A DNA stretch of 64,000 bases from Aquidulcibacter paucihalophilus (GCF_002105465.1 NZ_NCSQ01000174.1:154794-218793), one strand, 5' to 3'; positions 1 to 9,063 are shown, counted from the stretch's first letter. Notes: generated from the letters alone by a model not told the origin. Made by a program: numbers and translations.

Positions 1-408
1 ACCGGCAGCCTCACGGTGACTTTGCCGATTATCGACCTCCGCCTTGTAGCGGGTGCGGGCACCACCGTCGCCTCGCCTGCCGCTGACATTTATCTTGGTA
101 CTACAGACGTCCTAGATACCGCAGCCAATGCGGCGACAGTTCGCGATCGGATTGTCGCTTCTCTTGAATATGTAAACTCAGAATTGGCCCGCCTCGGCGC
201 GTCAGCCAAACGGATCGAGAATCACGAAATCTTTGTCGGCAAACTTCAGGATAGCATCAAAGGCGGCATCGGGAACTTGGTTGATGCCGACCTTGCGGTG
301 GAATCAGCCCGCTTGCAAGCAGCTCAGGTCAAGCAGCAATTGGGCACCCAGGCCCTGTCGATTGCAAACCAAGCGCCTCAAAGCATCTTGAGCTTGTTCC
401 GCCAATAA
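1..408 (+). CDS. Flagellin, C-terminal part (5' end outside window)
   Basis: The reading frame is open from the first base, so the gene enters from the left and the GTG at 16 is probably internal. The visible 135 or so residues have a helical C-terminal D0/D1 flagellin pattern: VRDRIVASLEYVNSELARLG, then LVDADLAVESARLQAAQVKQ, then QALSIANQAPQSILSLFRQ. In this family the domain packs into the flagellar filament core, and the protein is exported unfolded by the type III apparatus to which FliI and FliJ, encoded nearby, belong. The final Phe-Arg-Gln is typical of alphaproteobacterial flagellins. The symbol is left blank because the paralogue cannot be told from the C-terminus alone. Confidence 0.85.
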   Translation, partial: TGSLTVTLPIIDLRLVAGAGTTVASPAADIYLGTTDVLDTAANAATVRDRIVASLEYVNSELARLGASAKRIENHEIFVGKLQDSIKGGIGNLVDADLAVESARLQAAQVKQQLGTQALSIANQAPQSILSLFRQ

Positions 409-428
409 TTCGCTGATGTGAGCCCGGA

Positions 429-2807
429 TCAAGCCGGGCGCACAAAGCTATCAAGCACTTTTTTCTCGCCAGACTTTTCAAACTGAATGGTCAGCTTTGA
501 CCCCTCGACATGGCGCACGGCACCATAGCCGAATTTATCATGGAAAATGCGCTGGCCGACGGCATAAGTCGCATCTTTAGCCCCGGTTCGCGCCAGAAGC
601 TTGGCTTCGCCATCGATAATCGGCCCACCAAACCCTTTGGCAATACCCGGTGCCAATTTGCCCAAGGCAGCGGCGGCCTGCGCGCGTTTCCAACCCGGGC
701 TTTCATAGCCTGTGCCAAACCCATTACCAGGTTGGGTCGAAAGCGGACCATAGGCCGCAAAGCGCTCTGCTGCACCACCCGTCCCTTGATTGAAATAGCC
801 CGTGTCAGAAACCGCATCGACATGGCCATCGGGTAGTTCATCGACAAAGCGGCTCGGCAAGACGCTATTCCACCGCCCATAAATCTGCCGATTGGCGGCA
901 AAGCTGATGCGCGCACTTTCTCGCGCCCGCGTTATGCCAACATAAGCGAGGCGACGCTCTTCCTCGAGCGCCTTGTCACCCTTTTCATCTAGGGCGCGCC
1001 GTGAGGGAAAAACCTCTTCTTCCCACCCGGGCAGGAAGACCAAAGGCCATTCAAGGCCCTTTGCCGCGTGCAGCGTTAGGATCTGGACGGCATCACCCTC
1101 CTCGGTGCGATCCAAGTCCATTACCAATTCAATGTGCTCTAGATAAGCTGCCAAGGTATCGAATTGCCCCATAGATCGGACCAATTCTTTCAAGTTATCG
1201 AGTTTGGAGACCGATTGTGGATTCTTGTCGGCCTTCAACATATCGGTATAGCCGCTCTCATCGAGAATGAGTTCGGCCAATTCGGTATGCGGCAATTCCA
1301 GTGCCTTTTTGCGCCAGTGTTCAAGTTGATGGATGAAACGTGTGAGGCCCGTGCGAGCTGGACCCTTCAATTCATCGCTGCCTAACAATTGGCTCGCCAT
1401 GGTGAACAAGGGGACGCCGGCCAAACGCGCCGCCGTGCCTAGCCGTTGAATACTGGTATCGCCAATACCGCGCTTGGGAACATTGACGATCCGCTCAAAA
1501 GCCAAATCATCGTCAAGAGAGCGGATGAGCCGCAAATAAGCATGCGCATCGCGAATTTCGGCCCGCTCAAAGAAGCGCGGCCCACCAATGACTTTATAGG
1601 GAATCTGCAGCATCAAAAAGCGCTCTTCAAAGGCGCGCATCTGCCAAGAAGCCCTCACCAAGACCGCGCTTTCATCATAGCGCCGTCCCGTTCGCCGCCA
1701 CTGTTCAATATCATCGGCGATCAGGCGTGCTTCGGCTTCCCCATCCCAAATCCCCCGTACCAGCACGCGGTCGCCTTCTGGAATATCGGTCCAGAGAGTT
1801 TTGCTAAGGCGGTTCTTATTGCTCGAGATCAGATGGCTGGCAGCGGCCAAAATATGCGGTGTTGAGCGATAATTGCGTTCTAGCCGAACAATTTTTGCAC
1901 CCGGAAAATCATGTTCAAAGCGCAAGATATTGTCGACCTCTGCCCCGCGCCAGCCATAAATCGACTGATCATCATCGCCAACAACGCAGATATTCTTGCG
2001 CTTGCGTGCCAAAAGACGCAGCCAAAGATATTGGGCGACATTGGTATCCTGATACTCGTCCACCAGAATATATTTGAAGCGATCATGATAGTCCGCCAGC
2101 AAGTCAGGCTCTTTCAAAAAGAGGCTGATGGTTTCTAGCAGAAGGTCGCCGAAATCGACGCAATTCAAAACTTTAAGGCGGGATTGATAGAGGGAATAGA
2201 GCTTGGCACCCTTGCCATTTGCAAACAGGAAAGACTCATCGGCGGGTACCTTATCCGGCGTCAATGCACGGTTTTTCCAGCCATCAATCAAGCTGGCGAG
2301 AAAACGTGGCGTCCAGCGCTTCTGGTCGATGTTTTCAGCCTCAATGACCTGCTTCAGCAAACGGATTTGATCATCGGTATCTAAAACCGTGAAGCTGGGT
2401 TTGAGTCCGACCAGCTCTGCATGGCGGCGTAAAATCATCGCGCTGGTTGAATGGAATGTCCCTAGCCATCGTAAGCCTTCCGCCGCTGGCCCAATCAGAA
2501 GCTGAGTGCGGTCACGCATCTCACGCGCGGCTTTATTGGTGAAGGTGACGGACAGAATCTCCCAAGGCTTTGCACGCCCTGTCACCAGCAACTGCGCCAA
2601 CCGGGAAGTCAACACTTTCGTTTTGCCGGTACCCGCCCCGGATAATACCAGAACCGGGCCGTCGAGTGCTTCAACCGCTTCGCGCTGTTGCTCATTGAGG
2701 CCCACCAACCAAGGGTGCTCTGCCCCCTCCGCTCCCGCAGGCGCACGCGCCATGGCACGCTGGGAAATCGACAAAGCCGGCTGAGAAGAAAGCGGTTCAC
2801 TAGACAT
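429..2807 (-). CDS. uvrD: ATP-dependent DNA helicase, UvrD/PcrA type (SF1A)
   Basis: A 792-residue 3'-5' superfamily 1A helicase for DNA repair and removal of replication blocks. It shows a Q motif (LNEQQREAV, about residue 37), Walker A GAGTGKT at 57-63, a DEYQD Walker B motif, GDDDQSIYGWRGA (motif III region), ERNYRST (motif IV), LTLHAAKGLEWP (motif V) and VGITRA (motif VI). The C-terminus ends in a small beta-rich tail (HDKFGYGAVRHVEGSKLTI), as in PcrA. The open frame runs 34 codons further upstream, but the ATG at 2807 gives the usual N-terminus, and the extension is rich in Arg and looks non-coding. It is convergent with the flagellin gene. UvrD, PcrA and Rep cannot be cleanly separated here. 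Confidence 0.93.
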   Translation of the reverse strand: MSSEPLSSQPALSISQRAMARAPAGAEGAEHPWLVGLNEQQREAVEALDGPVLVLSGAGTGKTKVLTSRLAQLLVTGRAKPWEILSVTFTNKAAREMRDRTQLLIGPAAEGLRWLGTFHSTSAMILRRHAELVGLKPSFTVLDTDDQIRLLKQVIEAENIDQKRWTPRFLASLIDGWKNRALTPDKVPADESFLFANGKGAKLYSLYQSRLKVLNCVDFGDLLLETISLFLKEPDLLADYHDRFKYILVDEYQDTNVAQYLWLRLLARKRKNICVVGDDDQSIYGWRGAEVDNILRFEHDFPGAKIVRLERNYRSTPHILAAASHLISSNKNRLSKTLWTDIPEGDRVLVRGIWDGEAEARLIADDIEQWRRTGRRYDESAVLVRASWQMRAFEERFLMLQIPYKVIGGPRFFERAEIRDAHAYLRLIRSLDDDLAFERIVNVPKRGIGDTSIQRLGTAARLAGVPLFTMASQLLGSDELKGPARTGLTRFIHQLEHWRKKALELPHTELAELILDESGYTDMLKADKNPQSVSKLDNLKELVRSMGQFDTLAAYLEHIELVMDLDRTEEGDAVQILTLHAAKGLEWPLVFLPGWEEEVFPSRRALDEKGDKALEEERRLAYVGITRARESARISFAANRQIYGRWNSVLPSRFVDELPDGHVDAVSDTGYFNQGTGGAAERFAAYGPLSTQPGNGFGTGYESPGWKRAQAAAALGKLAPGIAKGFGGPIIDGEAKLLARTGAKDATYAVGQRIFHDKFGYGAVRHVEGSKLTIQFEKSGEKKVLDSFVRPA

Positions 2808-2930
2808 GAAGTTGATTCGCAAAGATAAGAACGATAAGCGAACATAGGGATTAAATGTGCGCTTGTCGCGTGGTTCGCGCAATCGCGTCTGTGTGAGCAT
2901 AGAGGCCACTGTTTTGCCGCAAAATGGATT

Positions 2931-4805
2931 ATGACAGGAATGATGATACGCAACTTACTCCTGACCAGTGCCTTGTTTTGTTCGATGGCCGCGTCACCCG
3001 CTTTGAGCCAATCGATTAGCACCATTGAATCTGCGCCTTTGCAAGAAGTAGGTCCTTGGGGCGCGGCTGCCCTACCTTCTGGACTAGAGCCTATGGAGAG
3101 CGATCTGTGGCAGGGGGCTGATCCCGGTACATTGGCTCTGGCTTTTGAACGCATCACACCTGATTTGCGCTTCCCAAGCCTCCAGCGTTTGGTCCGCCAA
3201 GCCGTGTTTTCGGGCGGCTCCGCGCCGGCCGGAGACCTAGATTTGGCTCGCGCCCGGTTTCATGCGGCCAATCGTTTGGGCCCTTCTGAGGCCGTCACGC
3301 GCCTGTTCCAAACCGTTCCAAGACTCAGCACCGATCCCGCCCTCGTCACGCTGGCGATTGATGCGGCGTTTCGGGCAGGCAAATCTGAGGAGGCGTGTGC
3401 CTGGGTTGCAACCCCTGGCCTTGAGGAAGCCAATAGCCATCTTGCTAGCCCGAACTGGTTTGAGACGAGAGCCACCTGTTACGCATTGAATGGCGAGGGA
3501 CCCGCAGCGAACTTATCTGTCGACCTCGCGCGCGCGAAGGGCCAAACCGATACATGGTTGGGTCGGGCGGTTGCGGCCGTGTCTGGCCCCGTGACCAATC
3601 CACCAGCATTTCGGGCTGATAGCGGTCGTGCCTTGGCTTTGAGTATGATTGCGCAGTTGAAACCACCCCGGGCATTTGCCAATAACGGTGACCCAGCCGC
3701 CTTGTCGGCCCTGATCAATTGGCCCAACTACATGGCGCGGGGACCGGTCGACGAAGTCACACCCTTCTTGCGGCGAGCCGCGCAAACAGGGGTCGCGTCG
3801 CCCGCCCAAGAAGCGCTTTTGCGCATACCTTTGCCACCTCCGATGACGCCCACTCTTTCCCCACAAACCGAGACGCAAGATGTGCAAAGCGAGCCCGTAA
3901 CGCTGCCGGCACCGCCTCCACCACCGCCTATTGCAGAAATATGGGCTCGGGCCATCAGCCAAGCCGCCACGGCACAAAGCCGGGCCTTAGAAGCACGCCT
4001 TCTCCTGCCGGATCTGAAAAATCTCCTCGCCTCGTCGCCTGATCAGATCCCACCCATGACAATGCCCATCTTGGCTGAAGCTGCACTTTGGGCCGGCGAC
4101 ATAAGGCTAGCCAAGGCGATTGAAATTCGCAGTCCCACGCCTATGTCGCCACGCCAGCGCCTTGTCTTGGCGATGCTTGATCCAGTTGCGGGCGATCGTC
4201 CAGTGCAACGCCATATCGAGGCGGCGACCAATCCTAGCAGCCAACGCCAAGCGATTCGAGACGCACTCATCGCCTGGTCGAGCGGCTTGCCCACGCTGGG
4301 CGGGCTATCGGCCTTAGTTCAACCGGGGCTTCCCGACGTCAAAAGCGGTCAAGCCGGCTTGCGCACGGCCCTAAGTTTAGCGGCCGAACGTAACTCAAAG
4401 GGTGAGGTTGCATTATTGGTGGGCCTTGCACTTCAAGGCCAAGAGCCCGCCAGTGCGGACGCCGAAACACTAGCCATCTCCATTCGTGCGTTGCGGCGCG
4501 TGGGCCTGTCGGCACAAGCTGTCGAACTAGCGCGCGATTATTTGCTTGCGTTGGACATGGTTGTTCCAGCGCGGCCTGCACCCACAACTGCGCCTGCCAA
4601 GCCCAGTGCCGCGCCACCACCTCCCCCGTCGGGCTTGCGGACAACTACCAATCCCCCCAGCCCGCCAAGATCGGCAGCACCTGCGGCAACTGCCGCACCG
4701 AGCGCGACAAAAGCGACCCCACGTCCGGCGCCACGCCAGGGGGCAGCGGCACCAAAGGCCCAAACTAAAGCACCACCAAAGCCCAGTTGGACCCCACCGA
4801 AGTGA
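2931..4805 (+). CDS. Secreted Pro/Ala-rich protein of unknown function
   Basis: A protein of about 620 residues that I do not recognise as a named family. It begins with a signal peptide (hydrophobic LLLTSALFCSMAASPA, cleavage likely after ALS). The body is alpha-helical and Ala/Leu-rich and could contain repeat helices. There are two low-complexity Pro segments, one near residue 325 (PAPPPPPPIAEIW) and a long Pro/Ala/Lys tail over about the last 85 residues, which looks disordered. ATG codons at 2931, 2940 and 2943 are all possible starts; none has a strong ribosome site. The stop TGA overlaps the GTG start proposed for xerD, so the two are probably cotranslated. Periplasmic or envelope location is inferred from the signal peptide. 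Confidence 0.75.
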   Translation: MTGMMIRNLLLTSALFCSMAASPALSQSISTIESAPLQEVGPWGAAALPSGLEPMESDLWQGADPGTLALAFERITPDLRFPSLQRLVRQAVFSGGSAPAGDLDLARARFHAANRLGPSEAVTRLFQTVPRLSTDPALVTLAIDAAFRAGKSEEACAWVATPGLEEANSHLASPNWFETRATCYALNGEGPAANLSVDLARAKGQTDTWLGRAVAAVSGPVTNPPAFRADSGRALALSMIAQLKPPRAFANNGDPAALSALINWPNYMARGPVDEVTPFLRRAAQTGVASPAQEALLRIPLPPPMTPTLSPQTETQDVQSEPVTLPAPPPPPPIAEIWARAISQAATAQSRALEARLLLPDLKNLLASSPDQIPPMTMPILAEAALWAGDIRLAKAIEIRSPTPMSPRQRLVLAMLDPVAGDRPVQRHIEAATNPSSQRQAIRDALIAWSSGLPTLGGLSALVQPGLPDVKSGQAGLRTALSLAAERNSKGEVALLVGLALQGQEPASADAETLAISIRALRRVGLSAQAVELARDYLLALDMVVPARPAPTTAPAKPSAAPPPPPSGLRTTTNPPSPPRSAAPAATAAPSATKATPRPAPRQGAAAPKAQTKAPPKPSWTPPK

Positions 4806-5731
4806 ACAATCTGGTCGACGCCTTTCTCGAGATGATTGGTGTGGAGCGGGGCGCGGCCCGCAATACGCTAGATGCCTATCGACGTGATTTGGCAGATTTC
4901 TCAGACTTTCTAAATGAACGGCAAGTCGACGCCATGTCTGCCACCTATGAAGATATTGAGGCCTTTGCCCAAGACTTAAGTGTCCGCGGACTTAGCAGCA
5001 CGACCATCGCCCGACGCCGCGCAGCTTTGCGACAATTCTTTCAATTCGCCGTCAGCGAAGGGTGGCGGGCTGATGACCCAACACGGCGGTGGGATGGGCC
5101 CAAACGGGGTCGAAGCCTGCCCAAGACTGCTGAAGCTGCGGACATTGATGCGCTTTTGGCCGCAGCAACCACCCTAAAAGGCTGGAAAGCGGCGCGTGCA
5201 AGCTGCTTGATTGAGCTTGTTTATGGATGTGGCTTACGGGTCAGTGAATTGGTGGGCCTGCCACTGCGCGCCGTGCCGAAGCCGGACATTGCGGCCATGC
5301 GCGTGAAGGGCAAAGGCGGGAAGGAACGACTTGTTCCTTTGGGATCTTACGCCCGACGCGCTTTGGATACGTGGCTTGCCGTCCGAGCCCAAAGCCTGCC
5401 TGAGGGCAATTTGAGAGCGGAGGCTGAGAAGTTCGTGTTTCCCGCCAAGGGTAAGGCCGGCCATTTTGGACGCCGTGAATTTGCGCGCCTATTGGATGAA
5501 CTGGCGATCAAAGCCGGCTTAGATCCCAAAAAGATGAGCCCACACGTGCTGCGTCATGCCTTTGCAACCCATTTGGTTGAAGGCGGCGCGGATCTACGGT
5601 CGGTTCAAGTCATGCTTGGGCATGCCGACATTTCCACCACGCAAATCTACACCCATGTGGCCGACGCGCGACTGACGGAACTGGTGACACGCAATCACCC
5701 ACTCGCCAAACGCACAAAAAAGGGCCCGTGA
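4802..5731 (+). CDS. xerD: Tyrosine recombinase XerD
   Basis: A site-specific tyrosine recombinase of about 309 residues that, with XerC, resolves chromosome dimers at dif in partnership with FtsK. The N-terminal SAM-like core-binding domain (ARNTLDAYRRDLADF) is followed by the catalytic domain with Arg in GCGLRVSEL, the beta-hairpin Lys in KGKGGKERLVPLG, HVLRHAFATH, LGH, and the nucleophile Tyr in TTQIYTHV. The GTG at 4802 gives an N-terminus close in length to known XerD and overlaps the upstream stop (GTGA); a TTG at 4787 would add five residues. XerD is preferred over XerC from its overall match, but this is not certain. A strong terminator follows at once. Confidence 0.88.
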   Translation: MNNLVDAFLEMIGVERGAARNTLDAYRRDLADFSDFLNERQVDAMSATYEDIEAFAQDLSVRGLSSTTIARRRAALRQFFQFAVSEGWRADDPTRRWDGPKRGRSLPKTAEAADIDALLAAATTLKGWKAARASCLIELVYGCGLRVSELVGLPLRAVPKPDIAAMRVKGKGGKERLVPLGSYARRALDTWLAVRAQSLPEGNLRAEAEKFVFPAKGKAGHFGRREFARLLDELAIKAGLDPKKMSPHVLRHAFATHLVEGGADLRSVQVMLGHADISTTQIYTHVADARLTELVTRNHPLAKRTKKGP

Positions 5732-5744
5732 GGGCCCTTTTTTG
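5715..5744. terminator. Bidirectional intrinsic terminator between xerD and fliJ
   Basis: AAAAAAGGGCCC, a short GTGA loop, then GGGCCCTTTTTT. The stem is perfectly paired and flanked by an A run on one side and a T run on the other, so it can end transcripts from both strands. It lies across the xerD stop codon and just before the fliJ stop on the opposite strand. Confidence 0.9.
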
Positions 5745-5767
5745 CAATTGCGTCAGAACAAATGCTG

Positions 5768-6187
5768 TTAAGCAGAGTGGCGCTTTGCAGCCCGGATCAT
5801 GGCCGCTTCATCCAAGAAGGCCTGTTCGCGTTTGGCTTTGGAGGCATTCGTCCGGCTTAGACGGCGCTCTTCGAGCATTTCGAACTTCTTTTGCTCTTCA
5901 AAAGCAGCTTGCAGGTCACCCCGTAAGGCTTCCAACTGCTCTTCAACGCCCACAAGCGAGGCATCCAGATTGGCACGCTGTGCGACCAGCACTTGAGAAT
6001 AAGCTACCCAATGGCCCATCATGGCAGGATCGGCTTCCGCACGCGTGCGCTCCCGCTTCTCCGCGACCAAAAGGTCGGCCTTCTTGCGCTCAATATCTTC
6101 GCGTGTGCGTTCAGCCGCACTGATCAGCATCTGGACGCTGTCGACCTTATGCTTGGCCAATTTGATAAGCGTTGAGCCGGTTTTCAT
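5768..6187 (-). CDS. fliJ: Flagellar export chaperone-like protein FliJ
   Basis: A 139-residue, highly charged, almost wholly helical coiled-coil protein (LIKLAKHKVDSVQMLISAAE, followed by long Glu/Lys/Arg/Ala heptads). Length and composition match FliJ, the stalk-like subunit that sits in the FliI ATPase ring and couples it to the FlhA export gate. It lies downstream of fliI on the same strand, separated by 118 bp. A GGGAAAG ribosome site precedes the ATG. The primary sequence of FliJ is poorly conserved, so the call rests on coiled-coil character plus adjacency to fliI. Confidence 0.82.
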   Translation of the reverse strand: MKTGSTLIKLAKHKVDSVQMLISAAERTREDIERKKADLLVAEKRERTRAEADPAMMGHWVAYSQVLVAQRANLDASLVGVEEQLEALRGDLQAAFEEQKKFEMLEERRLSRTNASKAKREQAFLDEAAMIRAAKRHSA

Positions 6188-6305
6188 TATGACTTTCCCT
6201 GCGTTACATCCCTCTTATACACGCTGTGGGTTAAGAAATCGCTCTTTCGATCTGTAGAATTTTCCCGCGGGTAGGAAAACTGCACAATAGGCTCAATGAC
6301 TTATT

Positions 6306-7676
6306 TTAGCCCTGCGTGGTCATGATGTCTGATAGGCGCTGGAAAGTCTCCACAAAGGTCGTCCGCTCTTGCTTACCTTGGCTAAGGAACTCTTCCAAGG
6401 GTTCTGCCAAAGCGATCGCCCGGTCCGTACCTGGGTCTGCCCCGCGACGATATGCGCCGAGGCGGATCAATTCCTCCATATCCGAATAAGCGGCTAAGGC
6501 GCGCTTGGCGTCGCGCACCAAAACTTGCTCCTCTGGTGCATGACACTCCGGCATGAGACGGGAAACAGATTTGAGAATATTGAGCGCAGGAAAACGGCCA
6601 CGTTCGGCAATGGCGCGTTCGAGCACCAAATGGCCATCGAGAATACCGCGGACCGCGTCGGCAACGGGCTCATCATGGTCACCGCCGTCAACAAGGACTG
6701 TGAAAAGGCCCGTAATTGATCCGGTTTGCTCTCCACCAGTCGGGGCACCCGGGCCTGCGCGCTCCAGCAGCTTCGGCAATTCGGCAAACACTGTGGGTGT
6801 ATAACCCTTTGTGGTTGGTGGTTCGCCTGTTGCCAAGCCGATCTCGCGTTGGGCCATGGCAAAGCGAGTCACGCTGTCAAAAAGGCACAGGACCTGAAGC
6901 CCTTGGTCACGAAAGTGCTCGGCAACGGCCAAGGTGGTATAGGCGGCCTGGCGGCGTTTGAGGCTACTTTCATCCGATGTCGCCACAACCACGACCGAGC
7001 GGCGCAAACCTTCTGTGCCCAAGGTGTCTTCAACGAATTCCTTGACCTCTCGGCCGCGCTCACCAATGAGACCAATAACAACGACATCTGCTGCCGCACC
7101 TTTGGCCAATTGTGACATTAAAACCGATTTGCCGACACCAGAGCCCGCGAAAATGCCCATTCGCTGGCCCTGACATAGGGCGCAAAAGGCGTCGATTGCC
7201 CGAATTCCTGTTTCCATCCTCTCGCCAACGCGCACCCGCGTGTGTGCTGGCGGGGGAACACCCCTAAGCAGGCGCGGGTGGGAACCCTTGGGGACCGGTG
7301 GTCCGCCATCTACGGGATTGCCAAATGCATCAATAACCCGACCCAACCAAGATGAGGATGGCGCGATCATCGGCGACGTGCCCTCAAAGACGAGGCTCGC
7401 CCCTGCACGCAAGCCCTCAACGGTTTCAAAGGGCATCAGAAGAGCGCGGCCATCACGGTAGCCAACGATTTCGAGGCGCGCATAACCTTCAGCAGCTTCG
7501 ACCAGTGCCCGTGCCCCTAAGGCCATCGCTTGCGGCGGACCGCTCGCTTCGACCATCAGACCTTTTACGGCAACAATCCGGCCTTCATAGCGCGTATGGT
7601 CTTGCCGCCCCAAGGTTTCGGCCAAATCGGCCAAGCGCACACCGCCTCCCACTCGTGAATGTCCGTTTGGACGCAT
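6306..7676 (-). CDS. fliI: Flagellum-specific ATPase FliI
   Basis: A 456-residue F1-beta-like ATPase of the flagellar type III export apparatus. It shows Walker A GSGVGKS (about residue 178), [14 protein letters not shown], the Walker B region [20 protein letters not shown], and the family-specific [18 protein letters not shown] and [19 protein letters not shown]. The ATG at 7676 is used; it is preceded by a GGGCGGCAGG stretch. It faces away from ctrA, an arrangement also known from Caulobacter, with which it shares a 259-bp control region. FliJ follows downstream. Confidence 0.95.
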   Translation of the reverse strand: MRPNGHSRVGGGVRLADLAETLGRQDHTRYEGRIVAVKGLMVEASGPPQAMALGARALVEAAEGYARLEIVGYRDGRALLMPFETVEGLRAGASLVFEGTSPMIAPSSSWLGRVIDAFGNPVDGGPPVPKGSHPRLLRGVPPPAHTRVRVGERMETGIRAIDAFCALCQGQRMGIFAGSGVGKSVLMSQLAKGAAADVVVIGLIGERGREVKEFVEDTLGTEGLRRSVVVVATSDESSLKRRQAAYTTLAVAEHFRDQGLQVLCLFDSVTRFAMAQREIGLATGEPPTTKGYTPTVFAELPKLLERAGPGAPTGGEQTGSITGLFTVLVDGGDHDEPVADAVRGILDGHLVLERAIAERGRFPALNILKSVSRLMPECHAPEEQVLVRDAKRALAAYSDMEELIRLGAYRRGADPGTDRAIALAEPLEEFLSQGKQERTTFVETFQRLSDIMTTQG

Positions 7677-7935
7677 CCTGCCGCCCTACTTTCTCTGCTA
7701 AAACCCGTCCCACTTAAGACGCCATGTGAAGAAATGAGTGAACATGGTTGATAAAGTCGCATTTGAAGCGCTTCGCGTTAACCTGTCGTAAAGATCAATT
7801 CGGCAAACGTAGCCCCAACATATGGAAAATGTCAGACAAGCCGCAAAAAGCGGTTAACCATCTTTAAGCAAATCAGCTTAGGCATGGGTCGTTGGTTGTT
7901 ACACCGCCCATTCAGGGCATGTCGGAGGGGGCTCC
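7677..7935. promoter_or_regulatory. Divergent fliI/ctrA control region with CtrA-like boxes
   Basis: This 259-bp gap holds two TTAA-type direct repeats that resemble CtrA binding sites. At 7778-7792 there is TTAA, seven bases, then TAAA, the canonical spacing with one base change. At 7854-7867 there is TTAA, six bases, then TTAA, one base short of the canonical spacing. No GANTC (CcrM methylation) site occurs between 7677 and 7935. A loose sigma-54-like GG-N10-GC match lies on the minus strand at about 7802-7817. The ctrA ribosome site GGAGGGGG is at 7924-7931. Confidence 0.55.
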
Positions 7936-8637
7936 ATGCGGGTTCTGTTAATTGAAGACGATAGCGCGACGTCGCAGTCGATTGAGTTAATGCTGAAGTC
8001 TGAGGGCTTCAATATCTACACGACTGACCTTGGCGAAGAAGGTGTCGATCTGGGCAAGTTGTATGACTACGACATTATTTTGTTGGACTTGACCTTGCCA
8101 GACATGAACGGCTTCGACGTGTTGCGGCAGTTGCGCAATTCTCGTGTCGGCACGCCAATCCTGATCTTGTCGGGAACGAGCGACATTGACACCAAAGTTC
8201 GTGGTTTGGGCGTGGGCGCAGACGATTTCGTCGCGAAGCCTTTCCACAAGGACGAGTTAGTTGCCCGAATTAATGCCGTCGTGCGCCGCTCGAAAGGCCA
8301 TTCACAGTCGATGATTCGCACCGGCGACATCGTGGTGAACCTCGATCAGAAGACGGTGGAAGTGAACAATCAACGCGTTCACTTGACCGGCAAAGAATAT
8401 CAAATGCTGGAGCTGCTTTCCTTGCGCAAGGGCACCACCTTGACCAAGGAAATGTTCCTGAACCACCTCTATGGCGGGATGGACGAGCCAGAATTGAAGA
8501 TTATCGACGTCTTCATTTGTAAACTACGCAAGAAATTGGCAGCTTCGGCCGACGGCCAGCACCACATTGAAACAGTTTGGGGCCGTGGTTACGTGCTTCG
8601 CGACCCAACACCAGGTGAGCAATCTGCGGCGGCCTAA
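7936..8637 (+). CDS. ctrA: Cell-cycle master response regulator CtrA
   Basis: A 233-residue OmpR/PhoB-type regulator that in Caulobacterales controls replication initiation, flagellar genes and division by binding TTAA-N7-TTAA boxes. The receiver has E7-D8-D9, phospho-acceptor D51 (LLDLTLPDM) and K in [10 protein letters not shown]; the winged-helix domain has [20 protein letters not shown] and [15 protein letters not shown], and [11 protein letters not shown] near the end. The C-terminus ends in Ala-Ala-Ala, consistent with ClpXP turnover known for CtrA. Phosphorylation would come from the CckA-ChpT relay under DivL control, and a DivL candidate lies at 20.2-22.5 kb. A strong GGAGGGGG site fixes the start. 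Confidence 0.98.
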   Translation: MRVLLIEDDSATSQSIELMLKSEGFNIYTTDLGEEGVDLGKLYDYDIILLDLTLPDMNGFDVLRQLRNSRVGTPILILSGTSDIDTKVRGLGVGADDFVAKPFHKDELVARINAVVRRSKGHSQSMIRTGDIVVNLDQKTVEVNNQRVHLTGKEYQMLELLSLRKGTTLTKEMFLNHLYGGMDEPELKIIDVFICKLRKKLAASADGQHHIETVWGRGYVLRDPTPGEQSAAA

Positions 8638-8675
8638 GGCCACGGCAAGCTTCGCCACTGATTTATTAGAAGTTT

Positions 8676-8706
8676 AAAAGGCTCGCCATATGGCGGGCCT
8701 TTTTGT
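8676..8706 (+). terminator. Intrinsic terminator of ctrA
   Basis: A long stem, AAAAGGC then a T-G wobble and CGCCATATGGCG then GGCCTTTTT, ending in a T tract. It starts about 40 bp after the ctrA stop and is almost symmetric, so it could work in both directions, but only ctrA reads into it. Confidence 0.85.
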
Positions 8707-8725
8707 TGAGGTGCGATTAACCACG

Positions 8726-8741
8726 TGGCATAGTACTTGCA
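8726..8741 (+). promoter_or_regulatory. Putative sigma-54 (RpoN) -24/-12 promoter
   Basis: TGGCATAGTACTTGCA matches the sigma-54 consensus TGGCAYRN4TTGCW at every specified position, with GG and GC ten bases apart. The start of transcription would be near 8753, about 35 bp before the ATG at 8788. A TTAACC half site lies just upstream at 8718-8723. In Caulobacter many late flagellar genes use sigma-54. Confidence 0.6.
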
Positions 8742-8787
8742 GTTAATCCATTCAGACACACAAGGTGTCATAAGATGGAACAAAGCG

Positions 8788-8934
8788 ATGAGAACTGCGC
8801 CACATTACACCGCCGAAGCCTCGTTTCGCCCACGCCAGTTGCGGGACTATAATGAGCCTGTCGTGCGACCGGCTGTTCGCCTGCAAGTCCGCACAAGCTT
8901 TTGGCAGAGGCTTTGGAAAGCGCTAGGCCTTTAG
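8788..8934 (+). CDS. Possible 48-residue basic protein
   Basis: Not recognised. The peptide has several Arg residues and ends in an aromatic, amphipathic tail (TSFWQRLWKALGL) that could bind a membrane or a protein partner. Support comes from the RpoN-type promoter 47 bp upstream and a modest GGAA ribosome site seven bases before the ATG. The frame can be extended to a TTG at 8737, but that would lie inside the promoter. An overlapping 25-codon frame from 8774 looks less likely. It could be spurious. Confidence 0.45.
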   Translation: MRTAPHYTAEASFRPRQLRDYNEPVVRPAVRLQVRTSFWQRLWKALGL

Positions 8935-9017
8935 GCCTTGCGTCGCTGCCCCCTCATGCGCCGCCGCGTTGGATAATTACAGGTCGAGGCGCAGAAATAA
9001 CTTTCCCTGTTCGTCTG

Positions 9018-9049
9018 GCTGATCTATTTGTTATAACAAACAGATCAGC
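9018..9049. promoter_or_regulatory. 32-bp palindromic operator upstream of the aminotransferase gene
   Basis: An inverted repeat of 32 bp with one mismatched pair (9026/9041), arms beginning GCTGATCT and core TTTGTTATAACAAA at 9027-9040. The same core lies at the start of the oxidase gene at 17316. It ends 14 bp before the ATG at 9064, so a bound protein would block transcription or loading. The regulator is not in the window. Confidence 0.75.
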
Positions 9050-9063
9050 TTAGGACAAAAGCC

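Noticed and set aside
2609..3157. 182-codon minus-strand frame spanning the uvrD start and the start of the secreted-protein gene
   Set aside because: Antisense to the start of the gene at 2931 and out of frame with uvrD; no motif.
7802..7817. Sigma-54-like GG-N10-GC match on the minus strand before fliI
   Set aside because: Matches only TGG and TTTGC; would leave a leader of over 100 bp, and fliI in relatives is CtrA-controlled. Mentioned only as a possibility.
8774..8851. 25-codon frame from ATG 8774
   Set aside because: Overlaps the 48-codon frame and has no recognisable character; the longer frame uses the region better.
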